NCBI GenBank assembly: GCA_023425615.1
Contig: JAFACJ010000136.1
Span: forward strand, 1 to 5,709
DNA: 5,709 nucleotides
Direction of reading: 5' to 3'
Source of the DNA: Actinomycetes bacterium
GTDB taxonomy: Bacteria; Actinomycetota; Actinomycetes; Streptosporangiales; Streptosporangiaceae
Part shown: in pieces, positions 1 to 5,127 of the stretch
Layout of the letters: each line of letters opens with the position of its first letter
Position numbering within the stretch: position 1 is the stretch's first letter
Translations under genes and position numbers: made by a program
Notes under the pieces: generated by a model
Told to the model about the DNA's origin: nothing
Database searches by the model: none
Seen by the model: the letters and a program-made list of their open reading frames with translations, nothing else

Positions 1-432
1 GCCGCCCACCGCCCCCACATTGCGCCGCGCGCACCGCACCGCCACCGGATCCACATCCGCGGCATGCAACTCCACACCCGGCACCGCCGCCGCCAACGCC
101 ACACACAGAGCACCGGACCCACAACACAGATCCACCACCACCGCGCCCGCACGCGCCAGCGCGACGGCCTCCTCCACCAGGAACTCCGAACGCCGACGGG
201 GAACGAACACCCCCGGATCCACCTCGACCCGCAACCCGCGGAACTCCGCCCACCCCACGACCTGCTCCAACGGCAGCCCCCCGGCCCGCCGCTCCACCAT
301 GCCCTCCAACTCCACCCCGCTGCCCGCCGCCGCGACCAGCACCTCCGCCTCCTCCTCGGCGAACACACAACCGGCGGCACGCAACCGGACGACGATCGCA
401 TCGAGCGCGACAGAAGACAGCGGAACAGACAC
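1..432 (-). CDS. HemK/PrmC-like protein N5-glutamine methyltransferase, 5' part only
   Basis: This is the N-terminal 144 codons of a gene that continues past the left edge. The reading frame is open from position 483, after a TGA at 484-486. The protein has an N-terminal helical part rich in A and E (residues 8-60). It then has VPRRRSEFLVEEA (77-89), equivalent to the IPRPETE-type segment of PrmC, and S-adenosylmethionine motif I VVDLCCGSGA (99-108). An acidic second-strand segment ADVDP (125-129) follows, then a helix ending RRN. The NPPY catalytic motif expected in this family would lie beyond the edge. The DLCCGSG form, rather than DLGTGSG, fits the PrmC-related group annotated as putative protein-(glutamine-N5) methyltransferase of unknown substrate better than PrmC itself. 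GTG 432 is preferred because GGGAG lies 8 nt upstream; GTG 441, 456 and 483 are alternatives. It lies 87 nt downstream of the DUF2630 gene on the same strand. Confidence 0.85.
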   Translation of the reverse strand, partial: MSVPLSSVALDAIVVRLRAAGCVFAEEEAEVLVAAAGSGVELEGMVERRAGGLPLEQVVGWAEFRGLRVEVDPGVFVPRRRSEFLVEEAVALARAGAVVVDLCCGSGALCVALAAAVPGVELHAADVDPVAVRCARRNVGAVGG

Positions 433-440
433 CAGAACCA

Positions 441-445
441 CTCCC
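441..445 (-). promoter_or_regulatory. Ribosome binding site deciding the methyltransferase start
   Basis: On the minus strand GGGAG stands 8 nt before GTG 432. The other in-frame GTG codons (441, 456, 483) have no purine-rich sequence at a suitable distance, so this site favours the 432 start. Confidence 0.5.
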
Positions 446-457
446 GGAAAGGACACG

Positions 458-471
458 GCGCCGAGCGGCGC
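458..471. repeat. Small GC-rich inverted repeat in the methyltransferase leader
   Basis: GCGCC (458-462) and GGCGC (467-471) are perfect complements around a 4-nt loop GAGC. The repeat lies between the DUF2630 stop and the methyltransferase start, 26-39 nt upstream of GTG 432. It could be a weak partial terminator or a leader hairpin, but a 5-bp stem is easily reached by chance in DNA this GC-rich. Confidence 0.25.
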
Positions 472-519
472 GCCAAAGGGCACTCACCCTACCGGCGAGC
501 CGCGCCACGGCCTCCGCCG

Positions 520-747
520 TCACTGCTGGTAGCGCTCGACCTCCTCCACCGGCCGCGCCAGGATGTGCTCGGCGTCGCCACCGGTCTCACGCGCCGCGCG
601 CCGCTGGCGCAGCAGGTCCCAGCAGACGTCCAGGTCCTCTTCGATCCGCTTGACCCGTGCCGCCTTGTCCGGATCCCGGGAGTCCCGCAGCTGGTGCTCC
701 TCCTCGATCATCCGCTTGATCTGATGCATGATCTGCTCATCGCTCAT
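520..747 (-). CDS. DUF2630 family small protein
   Basis: This complete 75-residue, strongly charged protein is predicted to be mostly helical and cytosolic, with no signal peptide or membrane segment. It carries the landmarks I associate with the actinobacterial DUF2630 family: MSDEQI at the start, an EEEHQLRD segment (residues 15-22), EEDLDVCWDLLRQRRA (36-51) and a C-terminal PVEEVERYQQ. Family members are about 75-85 residues long, so this looks full length. Glu, Arg and Leu spacing suggests one or two helices able to form a coiled coil or helical hairpin. Its molecular role is not known. ATG 747 is supported by AGGGG (754-758) 6 nt upstream on the minus strand. It is divergent from cydA and precedes the methyltransferase gene on the same strand, so the two may be co-transcribed. 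Confidence 0.85.
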   Translation of the reverse strand: MSDEQIMHQIKRMIEEEHQLRDSRDPDKAARVKRIEEDLDVCWDLLRQRRAARETGGDAEHILARPVEEVERYQQ

Positions 748-812
748 GGCACACCCCTACCCCGGACCACACCTTGGTTGATGAGTCTTTAGTCGTTATT
801 TGTGTGGTTTCT

Positions 813-827
813 GTGGGTGTAACCCAC
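813..827. promoter_or_regulatory. Inverted repeat GTGGGT-N3-ACCCAC in the divergent DUF2630/cydA region
   Basis: Perfect 6-bp arms flank GTA, centred at 820, in the 133-bp region between the divergent DUF2630 gene and cydA. It could be an operator for either gene or a short hairpin in the cydA leader. It does not match the Streptomyces Rex operator (TGTGAAC-N3-5-TTCACA-like) often found upstream of cyd genes. The flanking A/T-rich stretch 774-810 probably holds promoter elements, but I cannot identify a convincing -35/-10 pair on either strand. Confidence 0.35.
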
Positions 828-833
828 CCGGTG

Positions 834-860
834 CCTTTACGCAGTAAGGTAAGGAGAGGG
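834..860 (+). promoter_or_regulatory. cydA leader: tandem GTAAGG with strong SD-like AAGGAGAGGG
   Basis: CCTTTAC (834-840) can pair with GTAAGG at 844-849, giving a 6-bp stem with one bulged T and loop GCA, or with the overlapping copy GTAAGG at 849-854. The second copy runs into AAGGAG (851-856), an excellent Shine-Dalgarno match. That match ends 24 nt before the GTG at 881, too far for normal initiation. TAAGGT (845-850) also resembles an actinobacterial -10 box, but no -35 is visible at 17-18 nt. Whether this is a ribosome site, a promoter or a pairing switch is undecided. Confidence 0.35.
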
Positions 861-880
861 TCGAGGTTCACCGGGCGCGC

Positions 881-2287
881 GTGTCAGCCGATCATCCAGC
901 GGTAATGCAGACGGCTGTGCTCGATCTTCCCTGCCCGCTGGACGCCGCCACCGCCACCGACCTGGGCGCGGCCCGCACGCAGATGGCCCTGTCCCTGGGC
1001 TGGCACATCGTCCTCGCCTGCCTCGGCGTCGGCATGCCCGCCATCACCCTGCTCGCCGAATGGCTCGGACAGCGCACCGGCGACCTCAACTACCGGCTGC
1101 TGGCCCGCCGCTGGGCCCGCGCCATGGGCGTGCTCTTCGCCGTCGGAGCCGTCTCCGGCACCATCCTGTCCTTCGAGATGGGCCTGCTGTGGCCCGGCCT
1201 GATGGGCACCTACGGTGAGGTCATCGGACTGCCGTTCGCCCTGGAGGGCATCGCCTTCTTCCTCGAGGCCATCTTCCTCGGCCTCTACCTCTACGCCTGG
1301 GACCGGCTCACCCCCGGGAAACACCTGCTCACCGGCATCCCCATCATCATCGCCGGCGTCTCCAGCGCGTTCTTCGTCGTCGCCGCCAACGCCTGGATGC
1401 AGCAGCCCACCGGATTCACCGGCCAGGACGGCCGCATCACCGCCGTCAGGCCCTGGGCCGCGATGTTCAACCCCGCCACTCCCCCGCAGACCACCCACAT
1501 GATCCTCGCCGCGTTCATGGTCGCCGGGTTCGGCATCTCCAGCGTGTACGCGGTGGCGATGCTGCGCGGACGCCGCGACCGCTACCACCGGCTGGGGCTC
1601 CTGCTCCCCTTCACCGTCGCCGCGATCATCACCCCCGTCCAGATCGGCGTCGGGGACTGGGCCGCGCACTTCGTGGCCAGCAATCAGCCGGCCAAGCTCG
1701 CCGCCATGGAGGGCGTCTTCCACACCGCCACCGGCGTCCCCCTGCACCTGGGCGGCGTCGCCGTCGACGATCAGCTGCGCTTCTCCCTGGAGATCCCCTA
1801 CGGCCTGTCCCTGCTGGCGCACTGGGACCCCCACGCCGAGATCACCGGCCTGAACGAGGTGCCGCGGGCCGACTGGCCGCCGGTCAACGTCGTCCACTGG
1901 GCGTTCCAGATCATGGTGGGGCTCGGATTCGCGCTGCTGCTCCTTGCCGCCTGGCTGGCGTTCACCTGGCAGCGGCGCCGCGACCTGCCGGCCACCCCGT
2001 GGTTCCTGCGCGCCGCCGCCGTGTCCGGCGTCGCCGCCGTCCTCGCCCTGGAGGCCGGCTGGATCGTCACCGAGGTCGGCCGCCAGCCCTGGACCGTCTA
2101 CCAGATCCTGCGCACCTCCGAGGCGGTCAACCCCGCCCCCGGACTGCTGTGGGGATTCCTCCTCGTCACCGCCGTCTACCTCGTGCTGACGGTGGCCACC
2201 GTGTACGTGCTGCGGCGCATGGCCCGCGACAAACCCGTCCCGCTCGCCCCCCAGGAACGCGACATCACCGAGTTCAAGGTGGTCTGA
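881..2287 (+). CDS. cydA: Cytochrome bd-type quinol oxidase subunit I (CydA)
   Basis: This is the haem-bearing subunit of a bd-type terminal oxidase in the cytoplasmic membrane, oxidising quinol and reducing O2 to water. The protein has 468 residues and about nine hydrophobic helices, with helix 1 near residues 36-60 and the last near 420-445. Compared from memory with E. coli CydA: H42 matches H19, E122 and E129 match E99 and E107, H206 matches H186, and M345 matches M393 (haem b558 ligands H206/M345). The quinol-site KLAAME holds K272/E277 (K252/E257). W394, E398 and GRQPW (400-404) are also kept. The loop between helices 6 and 7 is short, so this is the short Q-loop form. Differences include Q343 for R391 and a one-residue shorter gap between E122 and E129. 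The start is uncertain: GTG 881 is the first possible one after TAA 845, but ATG 905 or GTG 917 would better match usual N-termini, and no start has a well-spaced ribosome site. cydB follows after 1 nt. Confidence 0.93.
   Translation: MSADHPAVMQTAVLDLPCPLDAATATDLGAARTQMALSLGWHIVLACLGVGMPAITLLAEWLGQRTGDLNYRLLARRWARAMGVLFAVGAVSGTILSFEMGLLWPGLMGTYGEVIGLPFALEGIAFFLEAIFLGLYLYAWDRLTPGKHLLTGIPIIIAGVSSAFFVVAANAWMQQPTGFTGQDGRITAVRPWAAMFNPATPPQTTHMILAAFMVAGFGISSVYAVAMLRGRRDRYHRLGLLLPFTVAAIITPVQIGVGDWAAHFVASNQPAKLAAMEGVFHTATGVPLHLGGVAVDDQLRFSLEIPYGLSLLAHWDPHAEITGLNEVPRADWPPVNVVHWAFQIMVGLGFALLLLAAWLAFTWQRRRDLPATPWFLRAAAVSGVAAVLALEAGWIVTEVGRQPWTVYQILRTSEAVNPAPGLLWGFLLVTAVYLVLTVATVYVLRRMARDKPVPLAPQERDITEFKVV
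2276..2282 (+). promoter_or_regulatory. Ribosome binding site of cydB inside the end of cydA
   Basis: AAGGTGG lies within the last codons of cydA, 6 nt before ATG 2289. This placement, with a 1-nt gap between cydA stop and cydB start, indicates translational coupling of the two subunits. Confidence 0.7.
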
Positions 2288-2288
2288 C

Positions 2289-3308
2289 ATGCCGCTGGCC
2301 GAGCTCCTGCTGACCGTCCTGTGGATCGGCATGACCGCCTACGTGCTGTTCGGCGGCGCCGACTTCGGCGGCGGCGTGTGGGACCTGCTGGCCGGCACCG
2401 CCGAACGCGGACGGCCCCAGCGCGACCTCATCGAGCACTCCATCGGCCCCGTCTGGGAGACCAACCACGTCTGGCTCATCTTCGTCATCGTGCTGACCTG
2501 GACCGGCATACCCTCGGTGTTCGCCGCGCTGTGCTCGACCCTCTACATCCCGCTCACCATCGCCGCCCTGGGCATCATCGCCCGCGGCGCGGCGTTCGCC
2601 TTCCGCAAGGCCAGCAGCCTGCTGTGGCAGCGGCGCCTGTTCGGCGCGACCTTCGCCTTCTCCTCCCTGGTCACCCCGTTCTTCCTCGGCACCGTCGCCG
2701 GGGCCATCGCCTCGGGCCGGGTACCGCCCGGCATCGCCGCCGGGAACCTGGTCACCAGCTGGCTCAACCCCACCTCGCTCATCAGCGGCGCCCTGGCCGT
2801 GGGCACCGCCGCCTATCTGGCCGCCGTCTACCTCACCCGCGACGCCGAACGCTCCGGCGACCACGCGCTCGCCGCGTCCTTCCGCCACCGCGCCCTGCTG
2901 GCCGGAGCCGTCACCGGCGTCCTGTCGGCGGCCGGGCTGCTGGTCCTGCACGCCGACGCCCCGCTGCTGTTCACCGAGCTGACCTCGGGCCGCGCCTTGC
3001 CCCTGCTCATCGTCTCGATCGCCGCCGGGCTGCTGTCCCTGCTCCTGCTGTGGCGCCGCGCCTACCGCGCCGTCCGCCTCACCGCGGCCCTCGCCGTCAC
3101 GGGCCTGCTGTGGGGCTGGGCCCTCGCCCAGTACCCCCGCCTCCTGCCGGGCGTCACCCTCCAGGACGCCGCCGCCACCCGCTCCGTCCTCGCCGCGACC
3201 CTCCTCGTGCTGGCCATCGGAGCCCTGATCCTCCTGCCGTCGCTGTGGTGGCTGTACTCCACCTTCCAGCGCGAGTATCCCGAGCCCGACAGCCACCCCT
3301 CCGTCTGA
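2289..3308 (+). CDS. cydB: Cytochrome bd-type quinol oxidase subunit II (CydB)
   Basis: This is the partner membrane subunit of CydA; it stabilises the haem-bearing subunit and lines part of the proton path. It has 339 residues and about eight hydrophobic helices, usual for CydB. Family motifs are clear: FGGADFGGGVWDLL (residues 21-34), IGPVWETNHVWLIF (52-65, equivalent to E. coli APHWDGNQVWLI) and ARGAAFAFRK (98-107, equivalent to FRPVGFDYR). E57 conservatively replaces E. coli D58. A104 replaces D105, which removes an acidic side chain. The C-terminal helix ends in a short polar tail. ATG 2289 is fixed by AAGGTGG 6 nt upstream. cydDC, which encode the ABC exporter needed for bd assembly in E. 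coli, do not follow; the next gene is convergent. Confidence 0.93.
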   Translation: MPLAELLLTVLWIGMTAYVLFGGADFGGGVWDLLAGTAERGRPQRDLIEHSIGPVWETNHVWLIFVIVLTWTGIPSVFAALCSTLYIPLTIAALGIIARGAAFAFRKASSLLWQRRLFGATFAFSSLVTPFFLGTVAGAIASGRVPPGIAAGNLVTSWLNPTSLISGALAVGTAAYLAAVYLTRDAERSGDHALAASFRHRALLAGAVTGVLSAAGLLVLHADAPLLFTELTSGRALPLLIVSIAAGLLSLLLLWRRAYRAVRLTAALAVTGLLWGWALAQYPRLLPGVTLQDAAATRSVLAATLLVLAIGALILLPSLWWLYSTFQREYPEPDSHPSV

Positions 3309-3323
3309 ACCGGCCCCCGGCCT

Positions 3324-3824
3324 TTACGTTGTAGATTTTTTGGCGAAGTAGCCGGCGGCGATCCGGGTGTGCAGGGGGAAGGCGAGGTCGCACGGCCCGT
3401 GGATCACCTCCCAGCCCGAGGTCTCCGGGGTGGGGACGGACGGCGGCAGGGCCGCCGCGGTGGTGGGCGGCCCCAGAGCGAAGATCAGCACGGTGCCGTC
3501 GGGCGCGCTGAGGACGTCGAGGAGGCACACCTCCTCCGCCGCGACGACGACGCCCGTCTCCTCGCGCAGTTCCCGGACGGCTGCCTCCTGCCAGGACTCC
3601 CCCAGGTCGATGAAGCCGCCGGGCAGGGCCAGGGCGCCGAGCCGCGGTTCCACGGCGCGGCGCACCACCAGCAGGCCGTCATCGACGGGCAGCGCCATCA
3701 CCGCCACGGGGAGCGGGTTGAGGTAGCTGGTGCTCCCGCAGCCGGAGCAGGTGCGCGGCCACGCCGCGCCGGGGGAGAACGGGATACCGCAAAAAGAACA
3801 ATGGGAATTCCTGGCGACCGTCAC
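3324..3824 (-). CDS. Nudix hydrolase with N-terminal zinc ribbon
   Basis: This 166-residue soluble enzyme should hydrolyse a nucleoside diphosphate linked to another group (Nudix); its substrate cannot be told from sequence. Cysteines C9-x2-C12 and C26-x2-C29 form a zinc ribbon, followed by YLNPLPVAV (34-42) that opens the Nudix fold. The Nudix box spans residues 70-92 and fits GX5EX7REUXEEXGU: G70, E76, then REL at 84-86 and EETGV at 88-92, with E85, E88 and E89 as the metal-binding glutamates. It is much shorter than NudC and lacks its SQPWPFP motif, so it is not an NADH pyrophosphatase of that type. GTG 3824 is the only normal start downstream of the in-frame TGA at 3843-3845. No Shine-Dalgarno precedes it, while TAGTCT stands 7 nt upstream, so a leaderless mRNA is likely. 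It is convergent with cydB and divergent from the alcohol dehydrogenase gene. Confidence 0.9.
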   Translation of the reverse strand: MTVARNSHCSFCGIPFSPGAAWPRTCSGCGSTSYLNPLPVAVMALPVDDGLLVVRRAVEPRLGALALPGGFIDLGESWQEAAVRELREETGVVVAAEEVCLLDVLSAPDGTVLIFALGPPTTAAALPPSVPTPETSGWEVIHGPCDLAFPLHTRIAAGYFAKKSTT

Positions 3825-3829
3825 AGGAA

Positions 3830-3845
3830 TGAGACTAGCGTCTCA
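3830..3845. promoter_or_regulatory. 16-bp inverted repeat TGAGAC-N4-GTCTCA, probable operator
   Basis: Perfect 6-bp arms flank TAGC, giving TGAGACTAGCGTCTCA. It starts 6 bp upstream of the Nudix start, covers the proposed minus-strand -10 box (3832-3837), and ends 20 bp before the -35 of the dehydrogenase promoter. Size and symmetry suit a dimeric repressor such as a TetR-type protein. A repressor bound here would block Nudix transcription directly and might also affect the dehydrogenase promoter. The identity of the regulator is unknown. Confidence 0.5.
3832..3837 (-). promoter_or_regulatory. Possible -10 box for a leaderless Nudix transcript
   Basis: On the minus strand TAGTCT fits TANNNT and ends 7 nt before GTG 3824, the spacing expected if transcription starts at the first base of the start codon. 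No clear -35 is seen at 17-18 nt; TCAGAC (3856-3861) at 18 nt is a poor match. The absence of any ribosome site upstream of the GTG agrees with a leaderless mRNA, but the call rests on spacing and one hexamer. Confidence 0.35.
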
Positions 3846-3864
3846 ACCCGAACCGGTCTGACCC

Positions 3865-3894
3865 TTGTCATAGGACTGGTGTAATTTTTATATT
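3865..3894 (+). promoter_or_regulatory. Promoter of the alcohol dehydrogenase gene
   Basis: TTGTCA (3865-3870) and TATATT (3889-3894) each match the housekeeping sigma consensus at five of six positions and are 18 nt apart. They sit in the most A/T-rich stretch of the window. Transcription would begin near 3901, giving a leader of about 73 nt. The -10 box lies inside an imperfect inverted repeat, GGTGTA (3878-3883) and TATACC (3896-3901), which could be a regulatory site. Confidence 0.65.
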
Positions 3895-3957
3895 GTATAC
3901 CCGCATCTGCCCGCCGGTAGGGCGCGACACAGAACCGGGCGTGGCACCCCGCACGTC

Positions 3958-3965
3958 AGAGAGGA
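3958..3965 (+). promoter_or_regulatory. Ribosome binding site fixing the dehydrogenase start
   Basis: AGAGAGGA contains GAGG ending 9 nt before ATG 3974. It excludes the in-frame ATG at 3893, which overlaps the -10 box and would add 27 residues with no counterpart in the family. Confidence 0.7.
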
Positions 3966-3973
3966 CGCACCCG

Positions 3974-5080
3974 ATGAAGACCAGAGCAGCAGTGCTGTGG
4001 GGCCAGAACGAGAAGTGGCAGATCGAGGAGGTCGAGCTCGACCCGCCCAAGGAGGGCGAGGTCATGGTCAAGCTCACCGCCACCGGCCTGTGCCACTCCG
4101 ACGACCACCTGGTCACCGGGGACATCCCCATGCCCTACCCGGTCATCGGCGGCCACGAGGGCGCCGGCGTCGTCGTCCGGACCGGCCCCGGCGTGACCCG
4201 GGTCGCCGAGGGGGACTCGGTGGTCTTCAGCTTCATCCCCTCCTGCGGCCACTGCTCGTACTGCGCGCGCGGCATGCAGAACCTGTGCGACCTGGGCGCG
4301 CACCTCATCAACGGCCCGCAGCCCGACGGCACCTACCGCTTCCACGCCCGCGGCCAGGGCATCGGGCAGATGTCCCTGCTGGGCGCCTTCGCCGAGTACA
4401 CGGTCGTCCCCATCTCCTCCGTCGTCAAGGTCGACGACGGCACGCCCCTGGACAAGGCGGCCCTGATCGGGTGCGGTGTGCCCACCGGCTTCGGGAGCGC
4501 CGTGCGCACCGCCGAGGTCAAGGCCGGCGAGACCGTCGTGGTGCAGGGCGTCGGCGGCATCGGCGCCAGCGCCGTCCAGGGCGCCCGCGTCGCCGGGGCG
4601 CGGCACATCATCGCCATCGACCCGGTGGAGTTCAAGCGCACCAAGGCCCTGGAGCTGGGCGCCACCCACACCGCCGCCAGCGTCGAGGAGGCCGGCCCCC
4701 TGGTCGTCGAACTCACCCGCGGCAACATGGCGGACGCCTTCATCATCACCACCGACCGCGCCGAGAGCGCCTACATCGGCCCGGCCCTCGACCTGGTCAC
4801 CAAACGCGGGAAGGTCATCGTCACCGCCGTCGCCAACTTCGCCAACAACGAGATGAGCGGCAACCTCTTCATGCTCTCCATGCTGGAGAAGCAGGTACGC
4901 GGCTCGCTGTACGGCTCCTCCAACGCCCAGCACGAGATCCCCCGCCTGCTGGAGCTCTACAAGACGGGCCAGCTCAAGCTCGACGAGATGATCACCAAGG
5001 AGTACACCCTGGACGAGGTCAACCAGGGCTACGAGGACATGCGCAACGGCCTCATCCTCCGCGGCATCATCCGCTTCTGA
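3974..5080 (+). CDS. NDMA-dependent zinc alcohol dehydrogenase (Rxyl_3153 family)
   Basis: This 368-residue cytosolic enzyme of the zinc-dependent medium-chain dehydrogenase family oxidises an alcohol to an aldehyde. The sequence, from MKTRAAVLWG to the ending ILRGIIRF, resembles the actinobacterial group called NDMA-dependent alcohol dehydrogenase. In that group the nicotinamide cofactor is reported to stay bound and to be re-oxidised by an external acceptor, such as the dye NDMA in assays or, in the cell, probably mycofactocin. The catalytic zinc site is C40 (GLCHSDDH), H61 with E62 (GGHEGAG), and C167 (LIGCGVPTG). The structural zinc site is C91, C94, C97 and C105. The Rossmann motif is GVGGIG (192-197), with D216 at the end of the second strand favouring NAD over NADP. 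Length and both zinc sites are complete. It has its own promoter and is followed by a strong stem-loop, so it is probably a single-gene transcript. Its natural alcohol is not evident. Confidence 0.9.
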   Translation: MKTRAAVLWGQNEKWQIEEVELDPPKEGEVMVKLTATGLCHSDDHLVTGDIPMPYPVIGGHEGAGVVVRTGPGVTRVAEGDSVVFSFIPSCGHCSYCARGMQNLCDLGAHLINGPQPDGTYRFHARGQGIGQMSLLGAFAEYTVVPISSVVKVDDGTPLDKAALIGCGVPTGFGSAVRTAEVKAGETVVVQGVGGIGASAVQGARVAGARHIIAIDPVEFKRTKALELGATHTAASVEEAGPLVVELTRGNMADAFIITTDRAESAYIGPALDLVTKRGKVIVTAVANFANNEMSGNLFMLSMLEKQVRGSLYGSSNAQHEIPRLLELYKTGQLKLDEMITKEYTLDEVNQGYEDMRNGLILRGIIRF

Positions 5081-5087
5081 CCCGCCC

Positions 5088-5127
5088 GCGCCACGGTCCC
5101 CTGCCGCTCAGCCGGGGGCCGTGGCGC
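5088..5127. terminator. Long stem-loop between convergent dehydrogenase and regulator genes
   Basis: Arms at 5088-5101 and 5114-5127 form a 14-bp GC-rich stem around a 12-nt loop (5102-5113). All positions pair except T5097/G5118, which is a U-G wobble in the plus-strand RNA and an A-C mismatch in the minus-strand RNA. The stem begins 7 nt after the dehydrogenase stop. There is no T run, as is common for actinobacterial terminators. The regulator's stop codon (5108-5110) lies in the loop and its last codons form the second arm. It should act best on the plus strand and perhaps on both. Confidence 0.7.

Noticed and set aside
20..792. Two long plus-strand open frames over the left edge
   Set aside because: They are antisense to the methyltransferase and DUF2630 genes, are low-complexity (His, Arg, Pro, Thr-rich) and lack family motifs; they come from the GC-biased third codon positions of the real genes.
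783..796. DevR/DosR-like hypoxia box in front of cydA
   Set aside because: GACTAAAG on the minus strand recalls the core of the DosR motif, but the 14-mer matches at only 10 positions, the flanks do not fit, and the sequence is really a direct repeat AGTC-TTT-AGTC rather than a palindrome.
748..880. Rex operator upstream of cydAB
   Set aside because: I looked for a TGTGAAC/TTCACA-type palindrome because Rex controls cyd genes in Streptomyces; only unrelated TGTG and TTCACC fragments are present.
884..2332. 482-residue open frame antisense to cydA
   Set aside because: It is Gly/Asp/Gln-rich with no recognisable domain, and it lies opposite a gene with clear bd oxidase motifs.
3310..3320. CCGG-CCC-CCGG as a cydB terminator
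   Set aside because: A 4-bp stem with a 3-nt loop in GC-rich DNA is too weak to call.
2274..3334. Long frames overlapping cydB on both strands
   Set aside because: Compositional shadows: Arg/Pro-rich on the plus strand, Gly/Gln-rich on the minus, without motifs or ribosome sites.
3336..3341. Run of six A (minus strand) near the Nudix 3' end as a frameshift site
   Set aside because: The run lies in GCC-AAA-AAA-TCT, does not form a standard X XXY YYZ heptamer in the reading phase, and the shifted frame gives an Arg/Gly-rich tail without meaning.
3893..3973. In-frame upstream ATG that would extend the dehydrogenase by 27 residues
   Set aside because: It overlaps the -10 box of the proposed promoter and has no ribosome site, and the added residues have no counterpart in the family.
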